A stretch of DNA of 64,000 nucleotides, taken from positions 1,803,167-1,867,166 of the forward strand of contig NZ_JWJG01000028.1 of NCBI RefSeq assembly GCF_000818395.1, read 5' to 3'. Every line of letters begins with the position of its first letter. The stretch's first letter is position 1. The notes under the pieces are model-generated. The model made no database searches and was not told where the DNA came from. It was given only the letters and a program-made list of their open reading frames with translations. The DNA comes from Noviherbaspirillum autotrophicum. Lineage in GTDB: Bacteria; Pseudomonadota; Gammaproteobacteria; Burkholderiales; Burkholderiaceae_D. Positions 8,207-17,713 of this stretch are shown piece by piece. Made by a program: the position numbers and the translations under genes.

Positions 8207-9193
8207 ATGCAGACACGAAAACTGGGACAGCAAGGGCTGGAAGTTTCGGCGCTCGGCCTTGGCTGCATGGGCATGTCCGAATTTTATGGCCGCGGCGACG
8301 AGGCAGAGTCGATGGCGACCATCCACCGGGCACTGGAACTGGGCATCAACTTTCTGGATACCGCAGACATGTACGGCCCGTTCGTCAATGAAGTACTGGT
8401 CGGCAAGGCCATAGGCGATCGCCGGGACAAGGTGATACTGGCGACCAAGTTTGGCAACGTGCGCGGCGAAAAAGGAGAATTCCTCGGCATTCGCGGCGAT
8501 GCAGCCTACGTCCGGCAAGCCTGCGATGCTTCACTGAAGCGATTGGGTGTCGACCACATCGATCTGTATTATCAGCATCGGGTCGACCCGAATGTACCGA
8601 TCGAGGAAACCATTGGCGCCATGGCCGAACTGGTTAAGGCCGGCAAGGTGCGCTATCTCGGTATGTCGGAAGCGGCGCCGGAAACCATCCGGCGTGCGCA
8701 CAAGGTGCATCCCATCAGCGCATTGCAAACGGAATACTCGCTGTGGAGCCGTGATGTGGAAGCGCAGGTCCTGCCGACCGTGCGCGAACTCGGCATCGGC
8801 TATGTGGCGTATAGCCCACTGGGGCGCGGGTTTCTTACTGGTCAGATCAAGCGTCCCGAAGACCTCGCGGAAGACGATTACCGCCGGCATTCCCCGCGCT
8901 TTCAGGGCGAAAACTTCCAGCGCAATCTGAACCTGGTGGCGGAAGTCGAGCGCATGGCGCAGGAGAAGGGCTGCTCCCCGGCCCAGCTCGCCCTGGCCTG
9001 GGTGCTGGCGCAAGGCGAGGACATCGTGCCGATCCCCGGCAGCAAGCGCCGGCGCAATCTGGAGGACAACGCCGGCGCGCTGACGGTGCAGCTCAGCGCG
9101 GAGGATCTCGCGCGCATGGACCGCATTCTGCCGCCCGGTGCGGCGGCAGGCGACCGCTATGCGGCAGCGGCAATGCAGGCGCTTAACCGGTAG
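8207..9193 (+). CDS. Aldo/keto reductase
   Basis: 328 residues starting [28 protein letters not shown], with AGAGGA upstream. The (beta/alpha)8 AKR signatures are present: catalytic Asp and Tyr in DTADMYG, Lys in KVILATKFG and His in YYQHRVDP. The NADPH-binding end is [13 protein letters not shown]. The GLGCMGMS beginning places it with the AKR13/YajO-like bacterial reductases that reduce aldehydes such as methylglyoxal; the exact substrate is unknown. Single gene, cytoplasmic, facing the acx regulator. Confidence 0.88.
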   Translation: MQTRKLGQQGLEVSALGLGCMGMSEFYGRGDEAESMATIHRALELGINFLDTADMYGPFVNEVLVGKAIGDRRDKVILATKFGNVRGEKGEFLGIRGDAAYVRQACDASLKRLGVDHIDLYYQHRVDPNVPIEETIGAMAELVKAGKVRYLGMSEAAPETIRRAHKVHPISALQTEYSLWSRDVEAQVLPTVRELGIGYVAYSPLGRGFLTGQIKRPEDLAEDDYRRHSPRFQGENFQRNLNLVAEVERMAQEKGCSPAQLALAWVLAQGEDIVPIPGSKRRRNLEDNAGALTVQLSAEDLARMDRILPPGAAAGDRYAAAAMQALNR

Positions 9194-9652
9194 CGCGCCA
9201 TGAACATGTCGCGGCGACGATACAACGCCGGCGCTGCGGGTTGCGGCTGCAGCCGCTCATGAGGCGGCGCGCGGAAAGAAACGCAATGCATGGCCTGCTC
9301 CGGTGCCGTCCGTTCCGCATGGAGACTGTTAACCCCGAGTCGATAGGCGCGGCAAGGAAGCGCTGACGCAGGATCTGCACCCGGCATGAAGGCAGGCCGC
9401 AGACGGCCGGTCGTTACTCCGGCTGCTATGTCCGCACCACTGTGTCGGGCGAAATCGTCCGACCATACATAGACGGCTTTGCCGCTAGTTCTGCGCTGAC
9501 GGTGAAGTGGGCCTGACGTCCAAAAACGAAAGCTACGCGATCCCGAAAGCGGCCTTTCATCTTCGCTTGGCATGCGGCTCAGAAGTGTCGATGAAAGCCA
9601 TGGCGATTCGTCCTGAAACTTATTCGGCGCGAAACCGGTTGTCAAGGAACCG
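9194..9652. other. Intergenic region without recognisable gene
   Basis: About 460 bases between the converging aldo/keto reductase and acxR. Short open frames exist but none resembles a protein family, and codon use looks random. I did not find a clear rho-independent terminator. Confidence 0.4.
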
Positions 9653-11680
9653 CTATGCGTGTGTATCGCCCCGTCCGTTTCTGGTATTGCTTACGGCATC
9701 GGAAAGTCTGTATTTCCGAATCTTTTCATACAAGGTGCTTTTCGCTATGCCTAAATGCGTAGCCGCCTTGGTCAGATTGCCTTCGCAATGCGCGAGCGCA
9801 TTACGAATCGATTCGACTTCAGCAGATTCCAGCGAATAGATTTTTGCCTGCGTGGATGCCAATGGCTCTTGCCTCGTGCCTGACGGGAGAGCGGCGCTGG
9901 GCAGGATTTCGGGTGGCAGACTGTCCGATGTGATGACGCTGCCTTGTGCCATGAGCAGGGAGCTCTCGACTGCGTTTCGAAGTTCTCGTACATTGCCGGG
10001 CCAGTCGTAGCGTTCAAGGCAGGCGGCGGCTTCATCGTCGAAGGTGGGCGGTGCCATGCCGTAGCGCTCGCAAAGACGATGCAGCCACTCGGCGACGAGC
10101 GCGGGAATATCGCTTCTGCGCTCCCGCAGCGGCGGTATGCAGACGTTGGTGACGGCGATCCGATAGAACAGATCCATGCGGAATTTGCCCTGCGCAACCT
10201 CTTCGCGCAGGTTACGGTGAGTAGCTGCGATGAGGCGGATGTTGACCTTGCGCGGGGCATTCTCGCCGAGCCGGTAGATTTCCCCCTCTTCCAGCACGCG
10301 AAGCAGGTGCGGCTGTATATCGATCGGCATTTCGCCGATTTCGTCGAGGAACAGGGTGCCGCCATTCGCGGCTTCGATCTTGCCGGCGGCGCCAGACTTG
10401 CGGGCGCCGGTAAACGCGCCCTCGGCATAGCCAAACAGTTCGCTGGCAAGCAGGTCGCGCGACAGGCCGCCGCAGTTCAGGGCAACGAAGGGGCCGCTGG
10501 CGCAGCTGCTGCTCTGGTGGATACCCTGCGCAAACAACTCCTTGCCCACCCCGGTCTCACCGAGGAGCAACACGGGTACCCGCGACGGCGCAAGTTTTTC
10601 CGCCTTGGCGACGGCGGCACGGAGGGCGGCGCTCTCGCCGACGATCCGGGCAAACGGCGTTGCGCTCTTCTCTTTCGTCCTGGCCGCCCGCAAGGACATG
10701 GATGCGGCGATGCGTGCCGCGGCGGGCATGACGATCAGGAAGCCGAGCACCGCTCCGTGATCGCGCATGGTGTCGATATGCGCACTGCGCAGCCATTCGG
10801 GCAGGAGCGCCGGAGCGTCGCCCGCAAGGGCGCTCGTGCTGGCTACCGGCGCCGTATCTCCCAGCTTCACGGTCACGCCGCGTTGCGCAAGCATCGTCGC
10901 CGCGTGCTGGTTGGCCTTGACGATGCGCCCGTGTTCATCGATCACGAGCACGCCATCGTTTCGGTCGGAACCAAGGTACTCAGCACACCGGTCGAGCAGA
11001 CGCATGCGGCGCTCCATCAGGAGCCGCGCCAGCCGCCCCTCGATCCGGTCCGCCAGTGAAACGGCCAGTGCCAGGCTGTGGCGGCTATAGGTATGGGCGA
11101 GGCCTGATACATCGATCACGCCGAGCACGCCATGGTCAAGCGGATCGCGGATCACCGTCGCCGAACAGGTCCAGCGCTTGATGCCCGCGCAGAAGTGTTC
11201 GGCGCCGTGGATTTGGACTGGCTGCTGGAGTGCAAGCGCGGTGCCGATGGCGTTGGTGCCGCAATTGATTTCCGTCCAGTTGCAACCCGGGATCAGCCGT
11301 ACCTCGCCGGCCGGTTCCACGATGCGTGCATCGCCTGCCAGTTGCAGGATCACGCCGTCCGGGTCCGCCAGCAGCATGATGGTGCCGGTCTGGGAAAGGA
11401 AGTCGCGGGTCTGTTCGATCAGCGGCATGCTCGCATCCATCAGCCGCGCATTCTTTTCGAGACTGGCGGCAAGCCGGCCGTCGTCCAGCGGTGGCGGCGC
11501 GCTCTCGGCCTTGGGATTGACCCTGCTGTCCAAGCAGCGGCGCCAGGACTTGTCGACGACGCTGCGAAGTCCGCCGTCCGGCAACTTGTCACCGCTAATC
11601 ATATGTTCCCAGGCAAGAAGAACGCTGGCGTCGTGGTCGGGCCGGGAAATCCAGTCCATCGGCGTGCTTGTCATCGGCAT
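9653..11680 (-). CDS. acxR: Sigma54-dependent activator of acetone carboxylase (AcxR/AcoR type)
   Basis: 675 residues with AAGGAG upstream of the ATG. An N-terminal GAF-containing sensor region (about 1-320) precedes the AAA+ domain (about 340-570): Walker A GETGVGKELF, the sigma54-contact loop GAFTGA, Walker B LFLDEIGEMP and [10 protein letters not shown]. The C-terminus carries a Fis-type helix-turn-helix (NLTKAATHLGIAKSTLYEKIRKYRL). This is the AcoR/AcxR architecture that responds to small ketones or alcohols. It lies directly downstream of acxABC in the same orientation. A -24/-12 promoter (11821-11835) and a repeat shared with the acxA upstream region lie before it, suggesting autoregulation. 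An AcoR-like role for another substrate cannot be excluded. Confidence 0.88.
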   Translation of the reverse strand: MPMTSTPMDWISRPDHDASVLLAWEHMISGDKLPDGGLRSVVDKSWRRCLDSRVNPKAESAPPPLDDGRLAASLEKNARLMDASMPLIEQTRDFLSQTGTIMLLADPDGVILQLAGDARIVEPAGEVRLIPGCNWTEINCGTNAIGTALALQQPVQIHGAEHFCAGIKRWTCSATVIRDPLDHGVLGVIDVSGLAHTYSRHSLALAVSLADRIEGRLARLLMERRMRLLDRCAEYLGSDRNDGVLVIDEHGRIVKANQHAATMLAQRGVTVKLGDTAPVASTSALAGDAPALLPEWLRSAHIDTMRDHGAVLGFLIVMPAAARIAASMSLRAARTKEKSATPFARIVGESAALRAAVAKAEKLAPSRVPVLLLGETGVGKELFAQGIHQSSSCASGPFVALNCGGLSRDLLASELFGYAEGAFTGARKSGAAGKIEAANGGTLFLDEIGEMPIDIQPHLLRVLEEGEIYRLGENAPRKVNIRLIAATHRNLREEVAQGKFRMDLFYRIAVTNVCIPPLRERRSDIPALVAEWLHRLCERYGMAPPTFDDEAAACLERYDWPGNVRELRNAVESSLLMAQGSVITSDSLPPEILPSAALPSGTRQEPLASTQAKIYSLESAEVESIRNALAHCEGNLTKAATHLGIAKSTLYEKIRKYRLSDAVSNTRNGRGDTHA

Positions 11681-11820
11681 TCCGTGTCTCCTTGGGGACC
11701 GGATTCTCCGGATGGGCGTCCGGTTCCGGCTTGTCGATATTGTGTATTTGGAAAGGAATGGCTTCTATCCTACTCCCATCCGCCGGGGCGATGCCAGCGG
11801 CCGTAGGTGATGACGATTAA

Positions 11821-11835
11821 GCAAGATGCAAACCA
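11821..11835 (-). promoter_or_regulatory. Candidate sigma54 promoter of acxR
   Basis: On the minus strand the site reads TGGTTTGCATCTTGC: the -24 TGG and -12 TTGC elements with the required 10 bases between GG and GC. It lies about 140 bases before the acxR ATG, and the putative AcxR box at 11869-11917 is immediately upstream. The match is weaker than the acxA site because CAC is TTT. Confidence 0.5.
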
Positions 11836-11868
11836 GCGCAGGTCCCGGGCCAAACTGTCTTGGCAGTA

Positions 11869-11917
11869 GCGAAAACCGTTCGAAAACACGACGACCGTCC
11901 GAAAATCGGACGGTCGT
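11869..11917 (-). promoter_or_regulatory. Putative AcxR box with 11-bp dyad (may also terminate acxC)
   Basis: A perfect dyad ACGACCGTCCG (11891-11901), loop AAAAT, CGGACGGTCGT (11907-11917) follows acxC. Read on the plus strand, the segment shares TAGCGA-AA, GTTCGAAAA, CGAC and GTCCGAAA in the same order with the reverse strand of the region upstream of acxA (17175-17220). That points to a common activator site. As an RNA hairpin on the minus strand it is followed by GTTTTC, so termination after acxC is the alternative or an additional role. Confidence 0.5.
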
Positions 11918-11942
11918 ATTCCGGACGTGGCAAACGTGAGTA

Positions 11943-12449
11943 TCAGTCGGCGCGCTCAGGCACCGGCAGCTTCACCCATTCCGCATAGAAGGCCTCGATG
12001 TCCGGCTCGAAGTCATGCACGACCGGGTACCACGGCGTCGGCGCTTCCACGTCGTGCATGGTGCCGCATTCCGGGCAGTAATACTCGCGGTAGACCTGCC
12101 ATTTGGTATCGGGCGCCATCATCTTCGGATAGACCTCGGTCATCGCTTCCTCGTTGTCGCGCACGTAGATATTGGCATGCAGCTTCCAGTTTTCCCGGTA
12201 GTCGCAGAACACGTGGCCACAGTCGCATTGCGTAACCCATTTCTTCGTCTTCGCCTGCTGCACGATATACATGTGCGGCCCGAGCGGCAGGACGATGCGG
12301 TCTTTCCAGCCAAGCTTCTTTTGCAGCGTATCGACATACATCTGGAAGCGCTCTGCATCCTTGGGCATCGACAGCATGCGCAAGGTGGTGTCCCAATCGA
12401 GCTTGCCGTCGACCAGGTTCTTGATCTGTTCACTGGTATAGGTAGTCAT
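11943..12449 (-). CDS. acxC: Acetone carboxylase gamma subunit
   Basis: 168 residues, the same length I recall for the Xanthobacter gamma subunit. The sequence has metal-binding-like cysteine clusters: CDCGHVFC around residue 94 and YYCPECGTMHD near 130. The beginning is MTTYTSEQIKNLVDGKLDWD, with GAAAGGA upstream. Acetone carboxylase is an alpha2beta2gamma2 cytoplasmic enzyme that carboxylates acetone to acetoacetate using ATP; the gamma subunit is small and found mainly in these enzymes, which separates this operon from plain hydantoinase/5-oxoprolinase genes. Third gene of the operon, 30 bases after acxB. Confidence 0.9.
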   Translation of the reverse strand: MTTYTSEQIKNLVDGKLDWDTTLRMLSMPKDAERFQMYVDTLQKKLGWKDRIVLPLGPHMYIVQQAKTKKWVTQCDCGHVFCDYRENWKLHANIYVRDNEEAMTEVYPKMMAPDTKWQVYREYYCPECGTMHDVEAPTPWYPVVHDFEPDIEAFYAEWVKLPVPERAD

Positions 12450-12479
12450 GTTGATTCCTTTCTGTTTGATCTGGCAGGC

Positions 12480-14804
12480 TCATTCTTCGACCAGCACGAC
12501 GGTGTTGACGTCGGGCATCTGAGACAGGTCCATGCGGAACTTCGAGCCGTAGGTCGGCACGTCGAGTTCGTCCTCGGTCAGCGTCCAGGATTCCGGGAGA
12601 TCCCAGAAGTCGCGGAACTGCTGCTCGAACTTCTGCGACAGGCCAAAGCTGGTCGCAAACATGTGCTGTACTTGCGGAGCGGCATGCTTGACCAGGATGT
12701 GGTCGCGCTCGGCTTTCATCCACTCGGCGGTTGGCTGCGAACGGGCCAGTCGCTGCTTGCGGATTTCCAGGCGCTGCAGCGCAGTCTTTTGCGCGTCGAC
12801 ATGCCATACGCCATTGGCATCCATCGTCGCGACCGCGCCGTAGACCTTCTGCGCGTACTCCGGCAGCAGCAGCGCATTGTTGAGATCACGCGCGATGCCT
12901 TCCGGCTCGCGGTCGAGCGGGTCGCCGAAGCCTGGGCCGCCGCGCAGGTAGTTCAGGTACAGGTCGTAGTTGTCGTAGCAGTCCTCGGTCGTCATGCACT
13001 GCTTGTCGCGCTTGACCACCGCACCCGCGTTGAGATGGTTTTCGTAGTCGGGCAGGTCCGGATTGAGGTCGCCTCCGAGCGGGAGGGAATCGCCCGCGGC
13101 AATCCGCTCCTTCAGGCCGGTCTTGTGCGCCTCGAAGCGGTAGCCGGTCGCCGCCGGATAGCCACCCATCAGGCCCCAGTCGCTGTTCATGTAGCCATTG
13201 CCCATGAAGAACATGGTCCAGTCCTGCGCGTTCCAGACCATGCGCAGCGTCTCGAATCCGCAGCCGCCGCGATATTTCCCGTAGCCGCCGGAGTTGGTCT
13301 TGATGTTGCGGCCAAGGTAGAGCAGCGGCTCGGCCATTTCCCATATCTCGATGTCGCCCATGTCGCCTTCGGGATTCCAGATCGCCGCCGCGTGGCTCAG
13401 GCCATCCTTGATCGCGCAGGCGCCGGTGCCGCAGGACGACGCTTCGAAACTGTTGACCGCATGGATCTCGCCATCCTGGTTGATACCCCCGCCCTGCAGC
13501 CAGTTCGAGGTGTTGGCATTGCCCGCGTTGACTTCCTCGAGGTAGCCGCGGCTGAAGTAGGCCTGCGACAGGCCGCGCCACATCGCGCTCCAGCCGGAGA
13601 CGAGGAAGTGCCAGGCGTAGGCGTGGCCGGTGCGGCGGTCATCCGGATTCATCCATGTGCCCTTGGGCAGGTGGAACTCCGTGCCGAAGTAGGCGCCATC
13701 ATTGATGCGCTGCGTCGGCACCAGGGTCTGCGTCATCATCACCCAGATACCGCTGGTGAAGGCGACCTGGTGCGCGTTGTACGAGTGCCAGCCCCAGCGG
13801 CTCGCGCCCTCGAAATCGAGGCGCCATGTGCCGTCCTTGCGGATCTCCATCTCGACCGGCGAATGCATGATCGAATCGAGCTTGGCGAACGCGTTGGATG
13901 TCTGCACGTCCTCGTGCGCATAGGGCACGTCGACGAAGGCCACCTTGCGGTACTTGCCCGGCAGCGTCATCGCCTTGATGCGCGTTTGCAGCCCGCGCCG
14001 TCCTTCCTCGATCACTTCGAACGCGAACTTCTCGTAGGCTTCCAGGCCTTCCTCCGCAATCACCTCTTCGATCAAGTCCCGGATCATGTGGCAGCCGGCG
14101 ATACGGGTACGTTCGTCGAGAATCCAGTATTTCGGCGTACGCACCGAGCGCTGGCTCTCGTGCAACCAGTCGCGCAACGGCGTGTCATTCACGCCGGTCT
14201 TGCGGCAGGTGATCATGTAGCCGTCGCCGAAGCGCTGCGTCTGGCCGGTGGACATCGAACCCGGCGTGACGGCGCCGGTGTCGATCACATGGGTGACGCC
14301 GCCGACCCAGCCGACCAGCTTGCCATGCGCGAAGATCGGCACAATGGTGGCGATGTCGCACGGGTGCACGTTGCCGATCGAGCAGTCATTATTGGTGAAC
14401 ATGTCACCGGGGTTGATGCCGGGATTGGCTTCCCAGTTGTTCTCGATCATGTACTTGATCGCTGCGCCCATCGTGCCGACGTGGATGATGATGCCGGTCG
14501 ACGTCAGGATGCAGTCGCCGGCGGCGTTGTAGAGCGTGAAGCAGAGTTCGCCTTCCTGCTCGACGATCGGACTGGCGGCGATCTTCTTCGCCGTTTCGCG
14601 GGCATGCACCAGGCCGCCGCGCAGTTTCGAGAACAGCTTTTCGTAGCGGATCGGGTCCTTCTCGCGCAGCTCCAGGCGGGTCAGGCCGTTGTAGTGGCCG
14701 GTGTCGGCGGTGCGCTTGAGAATGCCGTCGCGGAATTCCTTGAGCGTTTCGCCGGTCTTGAGCAAGTCGGCAAAACCAACTTCCTTGGTGGACATCATGT
14801 TCAT
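12480..14804 (-). CDS. acxB: Acetone carboxylase alpha subunit (hydantoinase B family)
   Basis: 774 residues. The start MNMMSTKEVGFADLLKTG is chosen because AAGGAG precedes it; an upstream open extension overlaps acxA and is not protein-like. Characteristic HyuB-family stretches include SPIVEQEGELCFTLYNAAGD, HVGTMGAAIKYMI, GDMFTNNDCSIGNVHPCDI and GGYGKYRGGCGFE. The family length for acetone carboxylase alpha is about 770-780. Together with AcxA it should form the catalytic core that phosphorylates and carboxylates acetone. Acetophenone carboxylases are related but have a different subunit set. Confidence 0.9.
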   Translation of the reverse strand: MNMMSTKEVGFADLLKTGETLKEFRDGILKRTADTGHYNGLTRLELREKDPIRYEKLFSKLRGGLVHARETAKKIAASPIVEQEGELCFTLYNAAGDCILTSTGIIIHVGTMGAAIKYMIENNWEANPGINPGDMFTNNDCSIGNVHPCDIATIVPIFAHGKLVGWVGGVTHVIDTGAVTPGSMSTGQTQRFGDGYMITCRKTGVNDTPLRDWLHESQRSVRTPKYWILDERTRIAGCHMIRDLIEEVIAEEGLEAYEKFAFEVIEEGRRGLQTRIKAMTLPGKYRKVAFVDVPYAHEDVQTSNAFAKLDSIMHSPVEMEIRKDGTWRLDFEGASRWGWHSYNAHQVAFTSGIWVMMTQTLVPTQRINDGAYFGTEFHLPKGTWMNPDDRRTGHAYAWHFLVSGWSAMWRGLSQAYFSRGYLEEVNAGNANTSNWLQGGGINQDGEIHAVNSFEASSCGTGACAIKDGLSHAAAIWNPEGDMGDIEIWEMAEPLLYLGRNIKTNSGGYGKYRGGCGFETLRMVWNAQDWTMFFMGNGYMNSDWGLMGGYPAATGYRFEAHKTGLKERIAAGDSLPLGGDLNPDLPDYENHLNAGAVVKRDKQCMTTEDCYDNYDLYLNYLRGGPGFGDPLDREPEGIARDLNNALLLPEYAQKVYGAVATMDANGVWHVDAQKTALQRLEIRKQRLARSQPTAEWMKAERDHILVKHAAPQVQHMFATSFGLSQKFEQQFRDFWDLPESWTLTEDELDVPTYGSKFRMDLSQMPDVNTVVLVEE

Positions 14805-14815
14805 GGCGTGTCTCC

Positions 14816-16960
14816 TTAGTTCGTTTCTTTGAGATGAAAGAGGCGATGCTTGTCGAGCGTGGTCGAGAAACCGTTCGGTACGACAAAGGTGGTGGCGTCG
14901 GATTCGATGATGGCGGGGCCGACGATCGTGTTGCCCGGCTTGAGGGCCTCCATCTTCCACACGATCGCGTCATGCCACTTCTTGTGGCGGTACAGCGGAC
15001 GGGTACCGATCAGTGCTTCCTTCGGCGGCATCAGGTCGCCTGCCGGGTCTTCCGGCAGCACCGGCTTTTGCGTAACGACCATGCCGCGCATGATGGCGCC
15101 GGTGACGGAGAAGCCCAGCTCGGGAGACTGTGCCGAACTCGCGTACACCCGGCCATAGGTTTCCTCGAATGCGTCGACGATGCGGTCCCAGTCCTCGGCG
15201 GTCGACGCAGTGGCGATCGGCGAGCTGATTTCGAGGTCGTTGAGCTGCCCCATGTACTGCATGCGGTAGCCAGGACGCAGAATCACCTCCTCCGGCTTGA
15301 AACCGTTGATCTTGAATTCCTCGATCACCTTTGCCGCGAGGTCGGCCCATGCATCCTGGATGGTTTGCGCTGCCTGTACCTTCGCCTCATTGCCGGCATG
15401 CTGCGGCAGCGCCAGGTCCACGCTCTTGTCGTAACGGTATTCAAAGTCCGCGCATGCGCAACCGAAGGCCGAGAAACCTGCCGCCCACGCCGGCACGACG
15501 ACGTCCTTGAAGCCAAGTCCCTCCGTATAGCCATAGGTATGCACAGGGCCGGCACCGCCGTAGGAGAAGCAAACGAAGTCCGTCGGGTTGTAACCCTTGG
15601 CGCTGACGTTGGAACGCAGGTACTCGCGCAACTGCAGATCGAGCAGTTCGATCACGCCGGCGGCCGCATCTTCGACCGACAGGCCGAGCGGATCGGCGAT
15701 CTGCGCCTTGATGTGCTGGCGCGCGCGGTCGACATCGAGCTTGATGGCACCGCCAAGGAAGTTGTTCGGATTCAGGTAGCCGAGCACCACGTGGCAATCC
15801 GATACGGACACGGTATCGAGTCCGCTCTCCGGCCAGCAGGTGCCGACGCGGTAGCCTGCGCTGTCCGGACCGAGCTTGATCGCGCCGCTATACGGGTCGA
15901 GGCGCACAAAACTGCCCGCGCCCGCGCCGACGGAATCCATCGTTACCAGCGGCAGCGAAAGCACCAGACGCGCCATGTCGGGATCCGAAGCAATGGCGAA
16001 ATTGCCCTTGGTGATCAATGCCATGTCGAAGGAAGTGCCGCCGATATCCGAGCAGGCGACGTTGTCGTAACCGAGCACCTCGCCCAGCAGCTTGGAGCCG
16101 ATCACGCCGCCGATCGGGCCGGACACGATGGTGCGCGCCAGCTCCTTGGCCTTCCAGCTGATCGTCCCGCCATGCGTGGCCATCACCCGCAGGTCGAATT
16201 TCGCACCGTGCTTCTTGAAGCGGTCGCTGACTTTTTTCAGCGTCTCGCGCGACGGTTCAGCCGCATAGGCTTCCAGCACCGTGGTATTCATGCGGTGGCT
16301 TTCCTTGCGTTGCGGGTAGTAGTCGACCGATGCAAAGACTGGAACCTGGGAACCTATCTTCTTCAGCTCATCTCGCACCACGTCACGTGCACGCTGCTCG
16401 CTGGAGCCGTTTTTGTGCGACTGCAGGAAGCAGATGACGATGGCCTTTGATCCTGCAGCAACCAGCTCACGCGCCGCCTTGCGCACCTCGTCCTCGCGTA
16501 GCGGGATCACGACCTTCCCCTGGACGTCGGTGCGCTCGGTCACGCCGCGCGTGCGTGACAGTGGCACCAGCGGTTCGTCATAGCGGTGGGTGTTGAGGTG
16601 GATGCGTTCTTCCAGTGCATAGCCGAGATAGCTTTGTATCGCGCGGCCCATGGAATGCACATGCTCGAACCCCTTGTTGACCATCAGGCCGACATCCAGC
16701 CCCTTGCGCTGCACGACGCGGTTCAGCATCGCCGTACCGGAATACACGCAGGTCAGCAGTTCCGGATACACGTCGTCAACAGTTCGTTCCCAGTGCGCGA
16801 GCGCGTCCTGTGAAGAGTTGAAAATGGCGAGCGACTCATCCTGCGGGTTGCTCTGCGCCTTGCCCACGACGAAACGTCCGTCGGAGCGCACAAAAAAGGT
16901 GTCGGTCATCGTGCCGCCGGCGTCGATGCCCATCACCTGTACTTGGGACTGTACTTGCAT
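14816..16960 (-). CDS. acxA: Acetone carboxylase beta subunit (hydantoinase A family)
   Basis: 714 residues. The start MQVQSQVQVMGIDAGGTMTDTFF is preferred over an ATG nine codons earlier because GGAAGGAGATATCGCT places a strong ribosome-binding site before it. GIDAGGTMTDTF is the phosphate-binding loop of the ASKHA-type HyuA fold. Further landmarks are IVSGPIGGVIGSKLL, CSDIGGTSFDMALI and CFSYGGAGPVHTYGY. It supplies the ATP-dependent activation of bicarbonate/acetone. First gene of the operon, about 85 bases after a consensus sigma54 promoter, so expression should need AcxR and RpoN. Confidence 0.9.
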   Translation of the reverse strand: MQVQSQVQVMGIDAGGTMTDTFFVRSDGRFVVGKAQSNPQDESLAIFNSSQDALAHWERTVDDVYPELLTCVYSGTAMLNRVVQRKGLDVGLMVNKGFEHVHSMGRAIQSYLGYALEERIHLNTHRYDEPLVPLSRTRGVTERTDVQGKVVIPLREDEVRKAARELVAAGSKAIVICFLQSHKNGSSEQRARDVVRDELKKIGSQVPVFASVDYYPQRKESHRMNTTVLEAYAAEPSRETLKKVSDRFKKHGAKFDLRVMATHGGTISWKAKELARTIVSGPIGGVIGSKLLGEVLGYDNVACSDIGGTSFDMALITKGNFAIASDPDMARLVLSLPLVTMDSVGAGAGSFVRLDPYSGAIKLGPDSAGYRVGTCWPESGLDTVSVSDCHVVLGYLNPNNFLGGAIKLDVDRARQHIKAQIADPLGLSVEDAAAGVIELLDLQLREYLRSNVSAKGYNPTDFVCFSYGGAGPVHTYGYTEGLGFKDVVVPAWAAGFSAFGCACADFEYRYDKSVDLALPQHAGNEAKVQAAQTIQDAWADLAAKVIEEFKINGFKPEEVILRPGYRMQYMGQLNDLEISSPIATASTAEDWDRIVDAFEETYGRVYASSAQSPELGFSVTGAIMRGMVVTQKPVLPEDPAGDLMPPKEALIGTRPLYRHKKWHDAIVWKMEALKPGNTIVGPAIIESDATTFVVPNGFSTTLDKHRLFHLKETN

Positions 16961-17056
16961 AGCGATATCTCCTTCCGTTGTTGTCATCCACGCGTGCAGA
17001 AGCGCAGTACGTGGTCAAACGCACCCGATCAAGCGAGGTGGTCGGAGCGCTGTTTC

Positions 17057-17071
17057 GCAAGGGCTGTGCCA
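17057..17071 (-). promoter_or_regulatory. Consensus sigma54 (-24/-12) promoter of acxABC
   Basis: The minus strand reads TGGCACAGCCCTTGC, a complete match to TGGCAC-N5-TTGC. It is about 97 bases before the acxA ATG, oriented toward the operon. A sigma54 activator gene (acxR) ends the same cluster. Confidence 0.9.
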
Positions 17072-17152
17072 GAGGGAGGAGGAGGACGTTTTCCCTTTTC
17101 GATCAATTACTTACAGCTTGGGAGAGGCTTGAAAGCCGGCAGATCAGAGAGG

Positions 17153-17220
17153 CGTACGACGCCGAGCGCCGTGATTTCGGACGGGAGTGTCGTACGATTT
17201 TCGAACAGCGATTCTCGCTA
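17153..17220 (-). promoter_or_regulatory. Putative AcxR upstream activating sequence
   Basis: It lies about 80-150 bases upstream of the acxA -24/-12 element, the usual place for an enhancer. CGTACGAC (17153-17160) and GTCGTACG (17189-17196) form an 8-bp inverted repeat with a 28-base gap. The reverse strand of 17175-17220 carries TAGCGAGAA, GTTCGAAAA, CGAC and CGTCCGAAA, the same ordered blocks as before acxR. The remainder of 17221-17658 shows no gene. Confidence 0.5.
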
Positions 17221-17658
17221 TGGCTTTACATTGATCGGTGTATCGATATCGTGCAGGTCGGTTGGCCGGGCCTCACGTTGGGAACAACTTTGGCCATGAT
17301 ATTTTTCCTATCGGCGGAAAGCATGGAATGAACAGTGCGTTTACTGCCCGGTTGTTGCATACGAAGCTTAGTAACGGCAATGGCCGTTTCAGGTCACAAA
17401 GTAATCGCTCTAGCCCATGATCACGTCATCAAAACGGACGGTTCTCGCAGCGGCGCAACGGCCGACAAGACACCGGGCAGGCTTTGACAGGAAGCATATC
17501 GGCTGCAAGCGCGGCTTGCGGCTTGCGCAGGCGCTGCAAGCGCACTGAGCGCCAGGAATGCTGCCGCCGGCAAGCGGCTTAGCGGAAGGGTGCGCAAAAC
17601 CGCCGCAACCGAAGCCGGATCATGCGCGCACCGGCGTTCCTCATCCTCGTGTAACGCG

Positions 17659-17673
17659 TGGCATGGTTCTTGT
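17659..17673 (+). promoter_or_regulatory. Near-consensus sigma54-like site before the nickel permease gene
   Basis: TGGCATGGTTCTTGT differs from TGGCAC-N5-TTGC mainly at the last base, where the important -12 GC is GT. Position is good, about 40 bases before the start codon. Because of the GT it may be weak or fortuitous. Confidence 0.3.
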
Positions 17674-17713
17674 ATGGAACACCCGAACCATTCCTATAAG
17701 GTCGGAGACTCAC

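Noticed and set aside
12015-14819. 934-codon open frame opposite acxC/acxB
   Set aside because: Same reasoning: antisense to acetone carboxylase genes, no family motifs, no ribosome-binding site.
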